Source: Carnegiea gigantea
Taxonomy: Eukaryota; Streptophyta; Magnoliopsida; Caryophyllales; Cactaceae
NCBI GenBank assembly: GCA_029747015.1
Contig: JAKOGI010000343.1
Span: forward strand, 434,001-498,000
Direction: 5' to 3'
Length of the DNA stretch: 64,000 nucleotides
Shown here: piece after piece, positions 45,611 to 57,467 of the stretch
Numbering within the stretch: position 1 is the first letter of the stretch
How the letters are laid out: each line of letters starts with the position of its first letter
Made by a program: the position numbers and the translations under genes
Notes under the pieces: model-generated
Told to the model about the DNA's origin: nothing
Databases searched by the model: none
Seen by the model: only the letters and a program-made list of their open reading frames with translations

Positions 45611-46209
45611 TGAGTTGTGAAATTAGGCGCCATTGAGTTGTTTGCGTCAATTTTGTTTTTGGTTTGTATCTTTGATTTTTCCATTTTGTGTGCATTAGCT
45701 TAGTTTCAATTGTTTTGGTTTAGTTGCTATTTCTTTTGGTTTTGGTTTTCGATTAGAGTTCTATTTTGGTTTTTTATTTGGTCCATTTAATTTTTGATTT
45801 TTGTTATTATTTTATGCTGAAAAAAAAGGACTGATAGTTTGGGTATTGCGTAGAAAACAGACACAGAAGCAGCAGACACAACAAAAAAAAATCAGAAAAA
45901 AATGCTCTTCTTTTGTGTTTGTGTTTATTTTCTATTTTTCGTGTTAGGTTACTATTTAATGTTTGAGTGTTTCATTTGTTTTAGCCACGTAGTTTTATTT
46001 TTCTTAGTTAATTTTGTTTTGTTCACTTAATTATTTGAGTGTCTTTCTTTTTTTTTTTGTTTTAGTTGTTAGTTTCTAGTTAGTGTCCTAGGGTCTTTGA
46101 TTTGTTTTTGTTTTCTTAAAAAATAAAAAAACTCGAAAAAATTTGAAATTTTAAAAATCCTAAGAAAATGAAAAAAATTCTTAGAATTGAGAAAAAAAGC
46201 GATTCAAGA
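45611..46209 (+). other. Untranslated leader of LARD copy B
   Basis: T-rich then A-rich, matching 29,603-30,209. Confidence 0.6.
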
Positions 46210-47518
46210 ATGCCAATTTTTAATTTCCCAAAATTCGAGCATGAATATTTCTGGAGTTATTTATTGATACTTAACGATTATTGTGCTCAATTGAATCAAA
46301 ATTTTCAAAAATGGAAAATTTGTGAGGTCATTGCTGTGGGTCTAAATGTGAATCCAGAGGTTATGTTGAGTCTATGCGTCTTAGAAGTTTAATAGGATTG
46401 TTGTCTAAAACTCAAGATGAGGTATGTGATTTCTTTGAAAAATTAGCTTGGAATACTTATGAGCTTGAACAAGCTAGAGGCCCTGCAGCATATCCTACTC
46501 ATGGCAAGTTTGTTTTTTCTATTAGTCCTTACCCTCTGGATCACTTTATAGATTCGTGTGACCCATCTCACTCTTATGTGCCTCCTGTGCTACGCGATTA
46601 TCGTAAGTCTTCTTATCATGATCCTTATAATTGTCCATATCATGATTATGTTGATGCTACATGTGCAAGTATTGACAAGAAGATAAATGAAATGACTAAT
46701 CAAATGGTGGAGACTATGAAGCAGAGAATTACTGAATATTTTAACAGTTTCAACCATAATAGGGAGGATATTAACTTACATGAGACTAACTCTAGTTCAG
46801 GATCTTCAAAACCTGAAGTTAGTTCCTATGATGATTTTGAGCCCTCTTATCAATCTATGTCCAATTTGCAAGATGTTGAGCCTTTGCCACACCTAGAACA
46901 AGAGAGAAGCCTCGCTACGTCTCAATTGTCGGACATTGCACCCCACATTAGCTCACCTAAGGATGTCACTAAATATGTCCGAACCACCCGCCCCTTTTAA
47001 TCACTAATGTGAATTTGAGGTAGGTGAAGACCTTGGGAACCCTAGTCAGTTACATCTGAGCATGACGACTTACAATGAGCATCATGATAAAGATAAGTCA
47101 GAAGCTATGTCCTTAAAAGTGTTATGCAAGGAAGTAATTGAACCCACTATTTTGGACTTTGATGATTATATTCTTTTTGTAGAATATAAATCTTTTTCAT
47201 GTGGGTTTGATATTGATGAAAGTTTCAATGGGGGTTTCTGCGCTGAACATGAATCTTTTTCTTTTGACCTCATCCAAACTGACTTCCTTTTTGAATCTTA
47301 CAGGTCCGAATTTATCGAGTCTGATAATCTTGTCATTAGGAATTTTTATTTCAAACATACTCTTACGCCTTTTGAAATTAGGGGACTATGGATTTCCAGC
47401 CACTATTGTGCCTAAACTGCTCATTCTTGCTGACAATCACATCTCTAGGTCGATGATCACTTTATTGGCTAATACTGAGTACATCTGTCTAATACCTAAT
47501 TGGGTCCAACAATTTTAA
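46210..47518 (+). pseudogene. gag-like gene of LARD copy B, broken
   Basis: The start matching copy A is ATG 46,210 (MPIFNFPKFEHEYFWSYL). The frame is open to about 46,392, then one missing base near 46,348 moves it; the second frame, 46,374-47,000, contains LLSKTQDEVCDFFEKLAW, YPTHGKFVFS and YHDPYNCPYHDYVDATCAS. The zinc knuckle is damaged: the first two cysteines are both arginine (CGC at 46,593 and CGT at 46,602). A deletion near 46,980 breaks the acidic region, which resumes at 47,062-47,415 (FDDYILFVEYKSFSCGF). It is better preserved than copy A overall but has lost the metal-binding site. Confidence 0.75.
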
Positions 47519-49543
47519 AAAGTTAAAGCGGGCCCGTACTTGTGCTGCATTGACATGGTGGAGGTATACCTTTTGGCACCAACTCCTACCTTTTTACTAT
47601 AGTAATCTGGTTAAGAGTTGTTCTTGCCAATTTGATAAGCTGCTACGTGCTCTAATGGGTTTTCATTTGAGTAGCAATGTTAAATTTGATACGGAGTGGT
47701 TGGTACTCTATAGGCCTCTATTTGTATGGACTTCTGGAGGCTATAGATTAGGTGTACTTCTGCATCTGATCTGGTATAAACGTTCCTCTTTATTTTCTTT
47801 TTAATTTTGTTTTCTTGTGTATATACTTGTTGCTTTCTTTTGGTTTTGTTGTTTCTTTTTGTATATTTGTTTCATTTTTAGTTTTTATTTCTATTTTATG
47901 TTTCTTTTCACTCCCAATGAGGACATTGTGAGATTTAGGTGTGGGGGCGGGAAAAACTTTATTTCAAAAAAATTGAAAGAAAAATTTGAGAGAAAATTTC
48001 TGAAAAATTTAAAAATCCAAAATGATTTTTGTTTTTTTTTTTTGGCTGTTGTTTTTGGGGAATGCATGTGCTATTCTAATTGGCTATGTTTTCTTGTACC
48101 TTAGTGTTAGATTGTATATAGATGTGGTGTGTAGTGATGGAACTTAGTCCTTAAGTATGATGTTTGTATATGATCCTAACTCCAGATATTATTTCTAAGC
48201 AAGCTTGACTTTGGTTGATGGACCTGTGAGCTTTTGAGACTTATAGACTAATTCATCAACTTAATCTCATATTTTTCTTTGATATGTTTCTCTTCCATGA
48301 TTACCCTTCTAAAACTTGCTTCGATTCTCTTTGAAATCACATTTAGCATGTGCATTATGATAATATGATAGAGGCATTTGTTTTGCAAGTTACATAGCCA
48401 AATTGCCACCCTGATTCAAATGTTTTGCCTTTTTGCGGGACCTTTTGAGCCTTAGCCATTTTTGTTGTAAACCCTGCATTTTAGCCATTATCCTAAACAC
48501 ATTTTCTACCTCTAAGGCAAGGCTAGGGGAGCAACACTTCAGTATTTGGTGGGTAGCTTTCGGGTATTTTATGAATTTGGTGGTTGATTTTGGCATATGT
48601 GGGATGTATCCGGGTGATCATTTGAAAATTCAGTTTTATTCTCTTGTGCTCCCCATTCATTCATTTTCTGAAAAAAGCAGGACAAATTGAAAAAAATGGA
48701 AAAAGCTTCCAAGGAAAAAGTGAAAAAAAATGTGAAAAAAACTCAAAATAAGAAAAATTCAAGTGTTGTGAATAAGAGTGTTTGCATGGATGTATCATTA
48801 GGTATACTCATTTCCAATGGTCAATTTCATTATGGGGCATGTTTTTATTGTGGTTAGAGGGATTGTGTACTCATTATAGTTGGTGTAAGTGTTGGTTGCT
48901 CATTAGTTTTGGCTTTTAGCTCTTCATTTCTCAAACCGATTTTCCCTATCTCTGCCTTTATGCTTAGCCACATTACAACCGTCAAAAGTCCTCTTGATTA
49001 GTGTTTTGCATATTACATTTTAGTAGTGGAGAGTTGAGAATCTTAGCAAACCTATGGTAGTTTGTTATTGGAAGAAAGTTGAGTGAACCTTGATATATTT
49101 TAAATACATAAGTGACAGTGTTCCACATTTCCCTAAGTGAGGTTCTACCAATCACACTTGCACATAATTTTCAAGAGGGGTTAAAGATTGTGTATAGATG
49201 TCATTAGCAGGGATTAAGGATTTCTTAATGTATAAATTGCGTTTATATATGATCTAATGCTTTGGTGGCTTGAGTGATGTGGTTGATTAGAATGTGTAAA
49301 TATTTTTCCCCAATGTTGTATAAATAAATTTTTATGAAAAAAATTCAAAAATATTTTCCTTTTACAGATTTTGTGGGCATATGTCCTGCAAACCCTCACG
49401 AAACCTAGGGATTTAAAGGGCTTATTGCACATGCTAAGTGCAACTGTGATTCCTACAAAAGTTAGTCAATATGGTATTTTATTTTCCAGGATTTTTAGTT
49501 TTATTTCACTCTAGGACAAACAAAACATAGGTGTGGGGATATT
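47519..49543 (+). other. 3' non-coding part of LARD copy B, with the empty Sirevirus site
   Basis: It matches copy A through 31,501-33,155 and 44,090-44,428. An A/G-rich tract lies at 48,670-48,760. Around 49,190-49,215 it reads through the place where copy A carries the Sirevirus, with a single TCATT. A purine tract (AGGTGTGGGGATATT) lies near 49,528-49,542. Confidence 0.75.
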
Positions 49544-49831
49544 TTTTAAACCAAAAATTGTGATATTTTATACCCTTTTATTATGTAATAATTACTCGAA
49601 ATAAATTATTAAATTAGGACTTTAATATGTTTTTATTTATTTTGTAGGAATAATGGAGTCTGGATAAATTGGGAGTCAAAGGATTTAGAAGAAGCATTGT
49701 GGATCAAGCAAATAAAAACAAGAGAAAAAGGACAACCCAATGGCCATAATGCACTTCGCTCTCCTTTTCCAACCCGATTTTTTTCGGTGGGCCTTGTCGT
49801 CTCCTTGATCTCGGCCCAAGCATTCTCCTTC
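49544..49831 (+). repeat. Third LARD LTR, first segment
   Basis: It starts TTTTAAACC where the other LTRs have TGTTAAACC, so the terminal TG is mutated. It is interrupted after CCTTC (49,827-49,831) by the chromovirus and continues after 57,462. Confidence 0.85.
49827..49831 (+). repeat. Target site duplication, left copy, of the chromovirus
   Basis: CCTTC, repeated at 57,463-57,467. Confidence 0.8.
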
Positions 49832-51383
49832 TAATGTATGTCTCAAGGGAAGAACCCAAGCTAACACACATCAAAGAAAGCCAAAAACTCAAGGTTATGT
49901 CTCGGCCACAGGTGGCACGGTCGTGCCTATGTGCACGGGTAGGCCGTGCCAAGTTGCTGCCTGACCGTGACTGAAAATCCTCACTTTGCACGGTTGGAGG
50001 TGCTTTGAAGTGGAGATGTTTGCTAGATCTATTGGAGGAGTTTTGAGCGTGAATATGGATGGAATGGAGAGTATAAAGGATGTGAGAGTGAGGGGATATG
50101 ATGGAGTTTCAAAGTGAAAGATTATTATCTCAAAAACTCAAGCTAATAACCTCACCTTATTCCACCCTTAATCCGGTTGCTTCAAACAAAGATAGGATAG
50201 ACTAAACTCAAAGAATGGATATAGAAACACCACCAACCTTGAGTCTAGGGCCCTTAATCTTAATTAAGATACAGATATCACCACTTAATCAAGGTTAAGA
50301 CTTGACTTGAACACCACCTTAATTGGCCTAATTACGGATAACCAAGCAAAATTTGAAGAGAGAAAGCTATAAGCTCTCAAACTGAATTTTCATATGTCAA
50401 AGCTGAATGAATCAGCCAAGGGGCTGTGTTTCCCTTTGTATACATGCCTAGCAAGCACACAACTAAGCTAGCACCTCACTAACCTTTCCTTCCTAGGGAG
50501 AAAAGGTGTTAATTAGGCTAATCATACCCGGTTAGAGTTAACCGTTTACAAACCATGTTCTAGCTAGCTTAATTACATTCTTAGCATTAAGGAAGGCAAG
50601 ACAAATGATGTTTACAACATGCTTAGCTTAAACACAAGCTTAAACAATCAGAAACTCAGCTATTTTGCATGTGCACAGCCATAAAGGGAGAGGCACTTTT
50701 GTGCTAGCCAATGAGAAGTACGGAACATCCTCTTTTGCTGCTCTTCTCTTATTGGTTGATCTTCTCAAGGTTGCAGCCTATCATTGATGCTTTGGGACAT
50801 GTGCCAAGCCTTGAAGAGTGTGCTATATCAGCTGAGTTGAAGGAAACCCACCGGTGAAGGCAAAAACAAACCGGTACATCAAACTGGGTCCAAGATAGTT
50901 TTTTTAGCCGGTTTTGTGACTGAGTTTAACCATGACAAAAGTGAGTATGACTTAGGTTTTAGACCATGGGGGGAAAGTTTAGGATGTGTACAAACCCCCC
51001 CAACCAAGAAATTAAGGTTAAATAAAGTCTAAGTGGGGTAATCAAAGTCAAACATTAAACCGTGTAGATTGGGTGCTAATCTGGCCAGTTTAGCAAAACA
51101 CCTTGTTCTCCCTTTCTCCGATTTGTATGATGGGAAATTAATGTTGGAACATGAAATGGGACATCTTGTGGTTTACCAAAATGCAAAAACTAAGGACTTA
51201 AACCACCTTATAGCTTAGGAAATCAAGTGCACAAAACCGGGCAAATTCTGGTTCTTCAACCCGTGTGCACTCCCTTGACTTTCTTGGACAATTTGGACCA
51301 ATGCTTGTATTTTGGAGCTTGTGTTGGACCTTGATTGACTTGTTGGATCTTCTTCATTGTCTATGGTAGTGGGGACTACATCA
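49832..51383 (-). repeat. 3' LTR of the CRM-like chromovirus
   Basis: 1,552 bp. On the minus strand it begins TGATGTAGTCCCC. The outer end reads ATGTATG after TA, where the other LTR has TGATGTATG, a one-base change of the terminal TG (plus strand). It contains a GGCACGGTCGTGCC near-palindrome at about 49,915-49,928. Its first 170 bases also encode the end of pol. Confidence 0.92.
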
Positions 51384-54300
51384 TCCTCCCCTTGTTGAGA
51401 AGATTTGATCCTCAAATTGATAAGGTAATCATCTTCATGGTAAGCTTGCAAATCAGATACATTGAATGTGGCTGACACTCCACAATCACTTGGTAAATAA
51501 ACCTTGTAAGCATTATCATTAATACGTTCAAGTACCTCAAAAGGACCATCAGCTCATGGCATAAGCTTGTTCTCCCTCTTGGATGGGAATCTCTCCTTCC
51601 TAAGATGGATCCATACGAGGTCTCCAGGTTGAAATGCAATCTTTCTCCTATGCTTGTTGGCTTGAGCTTGATAGACTTCATTAGACTTTTCAATTTTTCT
51701 CCTTACTAACTTATGAACCTTCTTGATTTGTTTTACCCTTGCTGCTGCATCTGGATGTGGCTTTTGATCAAAAGACCGTGGGATGAGACCAAGTGGACCT
51801 AGGGGATCAATTCCATAGACCACCTTGAATGGAGAGAGACCAGTAGCCCTGCTTGGTGACCTGTTGTAAGCAAACTCTACATGGGGTAAAAGCAAATCCC
51901 AAGCCTTGGTATGAGGCTTAATCAAAACTCTTAGGAGAGTTCCTAAGGTTCGATTAGTAGCCTCAGTTTTTCCATCGATTTGTGGATGACAAGTACTACT
52001 GTACCTAAGCTAAGTACCTAACTTTTTCCACAAGGTAATCCAAAAATGACTCAAAAACTTGGTATCCCTGTCAGAAACAATTGATATAGGAATATCATGC
52101 AATCTTGCTACTTCTCTAAAGTACAATTCAGCAATGTGAGTAGCATCATTTGTTTTGTTACATGGAATGAAGTGAGACATCTTAGAGAACCTATCAACAA
52201 CGACAAAAATAGAGTCTTTATTCCTTTGTGTTTTAGGCAATCCAAGAATAAAGTCCATACTTACATCAACCCGTGGTGAAGTGGGGATTGGCAATGGAGT
52301 ATACAAACCGCGAGGTAGTGAATGACTCTTTGCCACTTCACAAGTTCCACACCTTTTAAGTCTGTCTTGAACGTCTCTCTCCATAGCTGGCCAATAATAA
52401 TGCTCTCTTAGCATGATGACAGTCTTGTTTTCACCATAGTGTCCAGCTAATGATCCTCCATGAACTTCTCTGATTAATAGCTCTCTTGTACTACACCTTG
52501 GAACACATAATCGAGTTCCCTTGAATAGAAAACCTTCCTGAACATGATAATCTCCTTTGGGGTGTTTAGAACATTCAGCATATAATGCCCCAAAGTCTTC
52601 ATCATTGTTATATAAAACCTTTAGATGCTTAAAACCAAGTATACAAGCATCTAATTGGAATAACAAGAGATACCTCCGTGATAGAGCATCGGCACCTTGA
52701 TTGAGTTTACCTGACTTGTGCTTGATGGTGAAGTGATATGATTGCATAAACTCAACCCATTTGGCATGCCTGGAGTTTAACGTATGCTGCCCTTGTATAT
52801 ACTTCAATGCTTCATGGTCAGAATGCAAGATAAACTCACTAGCAATGAGATAATAATTCCAATGCTCTAAACATCTCACAATAGCATAAAACTCTTTATC
52901 ATAGGTGGAATACTTTCTTCTAGATTCACATAACTTCTCACTAAAGAAGGCTAGGGGTTTACCTTCTTGTGTAAGAATGCCACTAATACCTACTCCAGAA
53001 GCATCATATTCAACTTCAAAGATTTTACTAAAGCATGGCAAAGCTAGGACCGGTGCTTGAGTAAGCTTTGACTTAATATCTTCAAAGGCAAATTGAGCTT
53101 TAGGAGTCCATACAAATGATGTACCTTTGATTACTTCAGTCATAAGAGCCATAATAGTGCTAAAACCACGAATAAATCTCCTGTAGAATGAAGCTAAACC
53201 ATGAAAAGCTCTAACATCATGTATGCTCTTAGGTATAGGCCAAGACCGAGTGGCTTCTACCTTGCTTTCATCTACCTTTATACCATCTTCAGTCACAATA
53301 TAACCAAGAAATGTAACTTCAGGAGTGAAAAAAGCACACTTCTTAAGGTTACCAAATTATTTCTCACGTTCTAAGACAAGCATAACTTGAGTTAGGTGAT
53401 TTTGATGCTCATGCTCATTCTTAGAATAAATCAGAATGTCATCAAAGTAAACTACCACAAACTTACCAATATAAGGTCTAAACACTTGGTTCATCAACCT
53501 TATGAAAGTACTAGGTGCATTAGAAAGACCAAAAGGCATTACCAACCACTCATAGAGTCCACCTTTTATCTTGAAAGCTATCTTCCATTCATCACCTTCT
53601 CTGATTCTGATTTGGTAGTAGCCACTTCGAAGATCCATCTTTGAAAACACCTTTGAATTATATAACTCATCTAGCATATCTTCAAGTCTTGGTATGGGAT
53701 ACCTGTACTTGATTATAATCTTATTAATGGCCCTGCTATCAACACACATTCTCATTCCTCCGTCTTTCTTTGATACTAGAAGAGCTGGAACGGCACATGG
53801 AGTTAAAGACTCTCGAATCAAGCCCTTTTCCTGCAATTCTGCAACTTGTCTTTGAATCTCATTACCATCCTTTGGGTTCATCCTATATGCAGGCTTGTTA
53901 GGTAGGACGGAACCAAGAATAAGATCAATGTGGTGTTGAATATCTCTCTTTGGAGGCAAACCCGTGGGGATCTCCTCAGGGAATACATGACAGAATTTTT
54001 CAATGAGTGTCTTTGTAATGGGATGAGTGGGCATCATATTTTCTTGTTCATCTTGGACACTTAATATCCACTCTTTAAAGGCCTTAAATTCATGTTGAGA
54101 AGCCTTTAGGATAGGTTCACTCATGGACAATAGGCAATCAATGTGTTTAGGCTTTTTTTGTGGTTGAATTTCGTGGAGCTTGGAAGGGGATAAAGGGGCT
54201 AGGGTGATTTTCTTGCCATCTTTGGAAAATGAATAGGTATTAAGGTAACCATTATGCATAATCTTTCGGTCATACAACCATGGTCTCCCTAACAATATAT

Positions 54301-55798
54301 GACATGCATCCATAGGAATAACATCACACCATAGTTCATCTTGATAATTCTTTCCAATGGAAAAGGAAATCAAACATCGAGAGTTCACCTGAATTCCCTT
54401 GCTTTGATTTAGCCACTGGATGTTGTATGGATGTGGATGAGTCATTGTTTGTAGCCCTAGTTTCTCAATCATGCTTAGAGAAATTACATTAGCACAACTT
54501 CCTCCATCAATGATCAAAGAACATATCTTTCCTTGAGTGGTACACCGAGTATGAAAGATATTCTCCCTTTGTTCATCTTCAACTCCTTTCTGATTGCTTA
54601 GAACTCTTCTTAGGACTAAGAGCTCACCTTCATCTGCTTCTTCAACAACTCCATCTCGAGTTTCTTCAGTTTCTAGCTCACTTTCTACCTCATTTTCTTC
54701 CTCTTTAAAGTCTTTCTTTACGGCAGTCCATTCAGCAAAAGTAATGACTTTTCTGTTTGGACACTTCGAGGTAATATGACCAAGCCCTTGACATTTGAAA
54801 CACCTTCTGTTGCTCATGGGATTAGGGTTAGGTCAAAATGGGGTTGCTGGAGCCTTTTGAGGAGCCGGGGTTCTTTGTGGATTAGAGGGAAAGGGAATTT
54901 GTGGCTTAGTAGGTGGGTTGGAACTCCCCTTGTTAAAAGGTTGGTTCCGAATGAAAGGCTTTGTGTTTGAAGGTTTTTAGGGCTGTTTAGCCTTCTTTTG
55001 CTGTTCCACCTTGTGAGCTAATACACAAACATCATCAAAAGAAGCATAGGCCTGCAATTCCACCACACTAGAATACCTAGGATTAAGACCTCCTAAGTAT
55101 CTAACTATGGTTTGTTCTTCAGGTTCTTGTATATCACATTTAATCATCAATTTCTCAAACTCACGAGTATACTCTTCAACATTCATATTACCATGAGTGA
55201 GATTATGAAATTGAGAGTAACAATCTTGGACATAAGTAGGTGGGAGAAACCGTGCCTTAAGCTTAGCTTTCATCTTTTCCCAAGTATGGATTCTTGCTTT
55301 TCTTTCTCTAAGCCTCTTAGCATTCAAGTTTATCCACCATAAGGATGCATACTTTTTGAGTCTTAAGGCCACCAACTTGACCTTCTTATCATCAGGAATA
55401 TCTTTATATTCAAAGACTCTTTCAACAGTATTTAACCAATTAATAAACTCTTCAGGATCAAGTTTACCTTCAAATTCAGGAACTTCAACTCTGAACTCAT
55501 TGGTGTTGGCTTGATTCCGTGACTCTCCTCTAGCCATCCTAGGCATTTCTTCTTCACTTGATGAATCAACATCATGGCTGTAAACTTATTCACATGCCCT
55601 AGGTTCAGATTGAAGAGTTTCCTCATTCATCCTTTGCTTTTGCTTCATGAACCAACCCAATTGCTTCCTTAGATATTCGTTTTGTGCTTGAGCCTCTTGG
55701 TTTCTCTGTGAGTCTTCTCGGATTTTACTTGCCAAGAACTCATTTTGCTTCATCAATGCTTCAAACCTTTCTTCTAAAGACATGCTGGTTGAAGACAT
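51215..55798 (-). pseudogene. gag-pol: gag-pol polyprotein of the CRM-like chromovirus, six in-frame stops, no frameshift
   Basis: The start is ATG 55,798 (MSSTSMSLEERFEAL). All fragments lie in one frame to the stop at 51,215. Gag has EFEGKLDPEEFINWLN and a zinc knuckle, CFKCQGLGHITSKC (near 54,800). Protease has IIDGGSCANVIS. RT has [17 protein letters not shown] and YFDDILIYSK. RNase H has EVEYDASGVGISG and LHSDHEALKYI. The integrase has HYYWPAMERD and CGTCEVAKSH (zinc domain), [23 protein letters not shown] and YSSTCHPQIDGKTEATNRT. The tail, FNVSDLQAYHEDD onward, runs about 56 residues into the LTR. Stops: 55,586, 54,977, 54,833, 53,357, 52,010 and 51,554. No classical chromodomain is seen, which also fits CRM. 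Confidence 0.92.
51384..51399 (-). other. Polypurine tract of the chromovirus
   Basis: The minus strand reads CTCAACAAGGGGAGGA immediately before the LTR start. Confidence 0.85.
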
Positions 55799-55892
55799 GT
55801 TGGAATTAGGAGAGAAAATCAGCTTGTGGAGAAGGAGGGAAATGAATGATTTGTGAAAGTGGGAGGGTATGCTAGGCCAAGGTGAAACCTTT

Positions 55893-55904
55893 GCTCTGAT
55901 ACCA
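55893..55904 (-). other. Primer binding site of the chromovirus
   Basis: The minus strand reads TGGTATCAGAGC, a perfect match to the initiator tRNA-Met primer type. Confidence 0.9.
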
Positions 55905-55908
55905 AATA

Positions 55909-57462
55909 TGATGTATGTCTCAAGAGAACAAGGAACCCAAGCTAACACACATAAAAGAAAGCCAAAAACTCAAGGTTATGTCCTGGCCACAGGTGGCACG
56001 GTCGTGCCTTTGTGCACGGGTGGGCCGTGCCAACTTGCTACCAGGCCGTGACTGAAAATCCTCACTTTGCACGGTTGGAGGTGCTTTGAAGTGGAGATGT
56101 TTGCTAGATCTTTTGGAGGAATTTTGGGCGTGAATATGGATGGAATGGAGAGTATGAAGGATGTGAGAGTGAGAGGATATGATAGAGTTTCAAAGTGAAA
56201 GATTATTAACTCAAAAACTCAAGCTAATAACCTCACCTTATTCCACCTTTAATCTGGTTGCTTCAAACAAAGATAGGATAGACTAAACTCAAAGAATGGA
56301 TACAGAAACACCACCAATCTTGAGTCTAGGGCCCTTAATCTTGATTAAGATACAGATATCACCACTTAATCAAGGTTAAGACTTGACTTGAATACCACCT
56401 TAATTGGCCTAATTAAGGATAAGCAAGCAAGATTTGAAAAGAGAAAGCTATAAGCTCTCAAACTGAATTTTCATATGTTAAAGCTAAATGAATCAGCCAA
56501 GGGGTCGTGTTTCCCTTTGTATATATGCCTAGCAAGCACACAACTAAGCTAGCACCTTACTAACCTTTCCTTCCTAGGGAGGAAAGGCATTAATTAGGCT
56601 AATCATACCCAGTTAGAGTTAACCGGTTACAAACCATGTTCTAGCTAGCTTAATTACATTCTTAGAATTAAGAAAGGCAAGACAAATGATGTTTACAACA
56701 TGCTTAGCTTAAACACAAGCTTAAACAATCAGAAACTCAGCTATTTTGTATGTGCACAGCCGTAAAGTGAGAGGCACTTTTTGGCTAGCCAATGAGAAGC
56801 AAGCAACATCCTCCTTTGCTGCTCTTCCCTTATTGCTTGATCTTCTCAAGGTTGTAGCCTATCATTGATGCTTTGGGACGTGTGCTAAGCCTTGAGGAGT
56901 GTGCTATATTAGCTGAGTTGAAGGAAACCCACCGGTGACTGCAAAAACAAACTGGCACATCAAACCGGGTCTAAGACAGTTTTTTTAGCCGGTTTTATGA
57001 CTGAGTTTAACCATGACAAAAGTGAGTATGACTTAGGTTTTAGACCATGGGGGGAAAGTTTAGGATGTGTAAAAACCCCCCCAACTAAGAAATTAAGGTT
57101 AAACAAAGTCTAGGTGGGGTAATCAAACTCAAACATTAAACCATGCAGATTGGGTGCTAATCTGGCCGGTTTAGCAAAACACCTTGTTCTCCCTTTCTCC
57201 GATTTGTATGATGGGGAATTAATGTTGGGACATGAAAGGGGACATCTTGAGGCTTACCAAAATGCAAAAATTAAGGACTTAAGCCTCAAGAGCTTAGGAA
57301 ATCAGGTGCACAAAACCGGGCAAATTCTGGTTCTTTAGCCCGTGTGCACTCCCTTGACTTTCTTGGACAATTTGGACCAATGCTTGTATTTTGGAGCTTG
57401 TGTTGGACCTTGATTGACTTGCTAGATCTTCTTCATTGTCTATGGTGGTGGGGACTACATCA
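55909..57462 (-). repeat. 5' LTR of the CRM-like chromovirus
   Basis: 1,554 bp with TGATGTA at one end and TACATCA at the other. It matches the 49,832-51,383 LTR closely, with scattered substitutions and small indels. The near-palindrome GGCACGGTCGTGCC lies at about 55,995-56,008. Confidence 0.92.
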
Positions 57463-57467
57463 CCTTC
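57463..57467 (+). repeat. Target site duplication, right copy, of the chromovirus
   Basis: CCTTC, matching 49,827-49,831. Confidence 0.8.

Larger units (their letters stand above)
49832..57462 (-). mobile_element. Complete CRM-like chromovirus (Ty3/gypsy), about 7.6 kb
   Basis: Two LTRs of about 1,553 bp with inverted TGATGTA/TACATCA ends, a primer site, one gag-pol frame and a polypurine tract are all present on the minus strand, with a 5 bp target duplication. The integrase wording (MDFILGLPKTQRNKDS) and the C-terminal FNVSDLQAYHEDD followed by QQGEDD fit CRM or Galadriel chromoviruses. LTRs with TGATG...CATCA ends and a polyprotein running into the LTR favour CRM. Six stops inactivate it. 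Confidence 0.92.

Noticed and set aside
49832..57462. Endogenous pararetrovirus (caulimovirus)
   Set aside because: LTRs, a complete integrase and a target duplication identify a Ty3/gypsy element.
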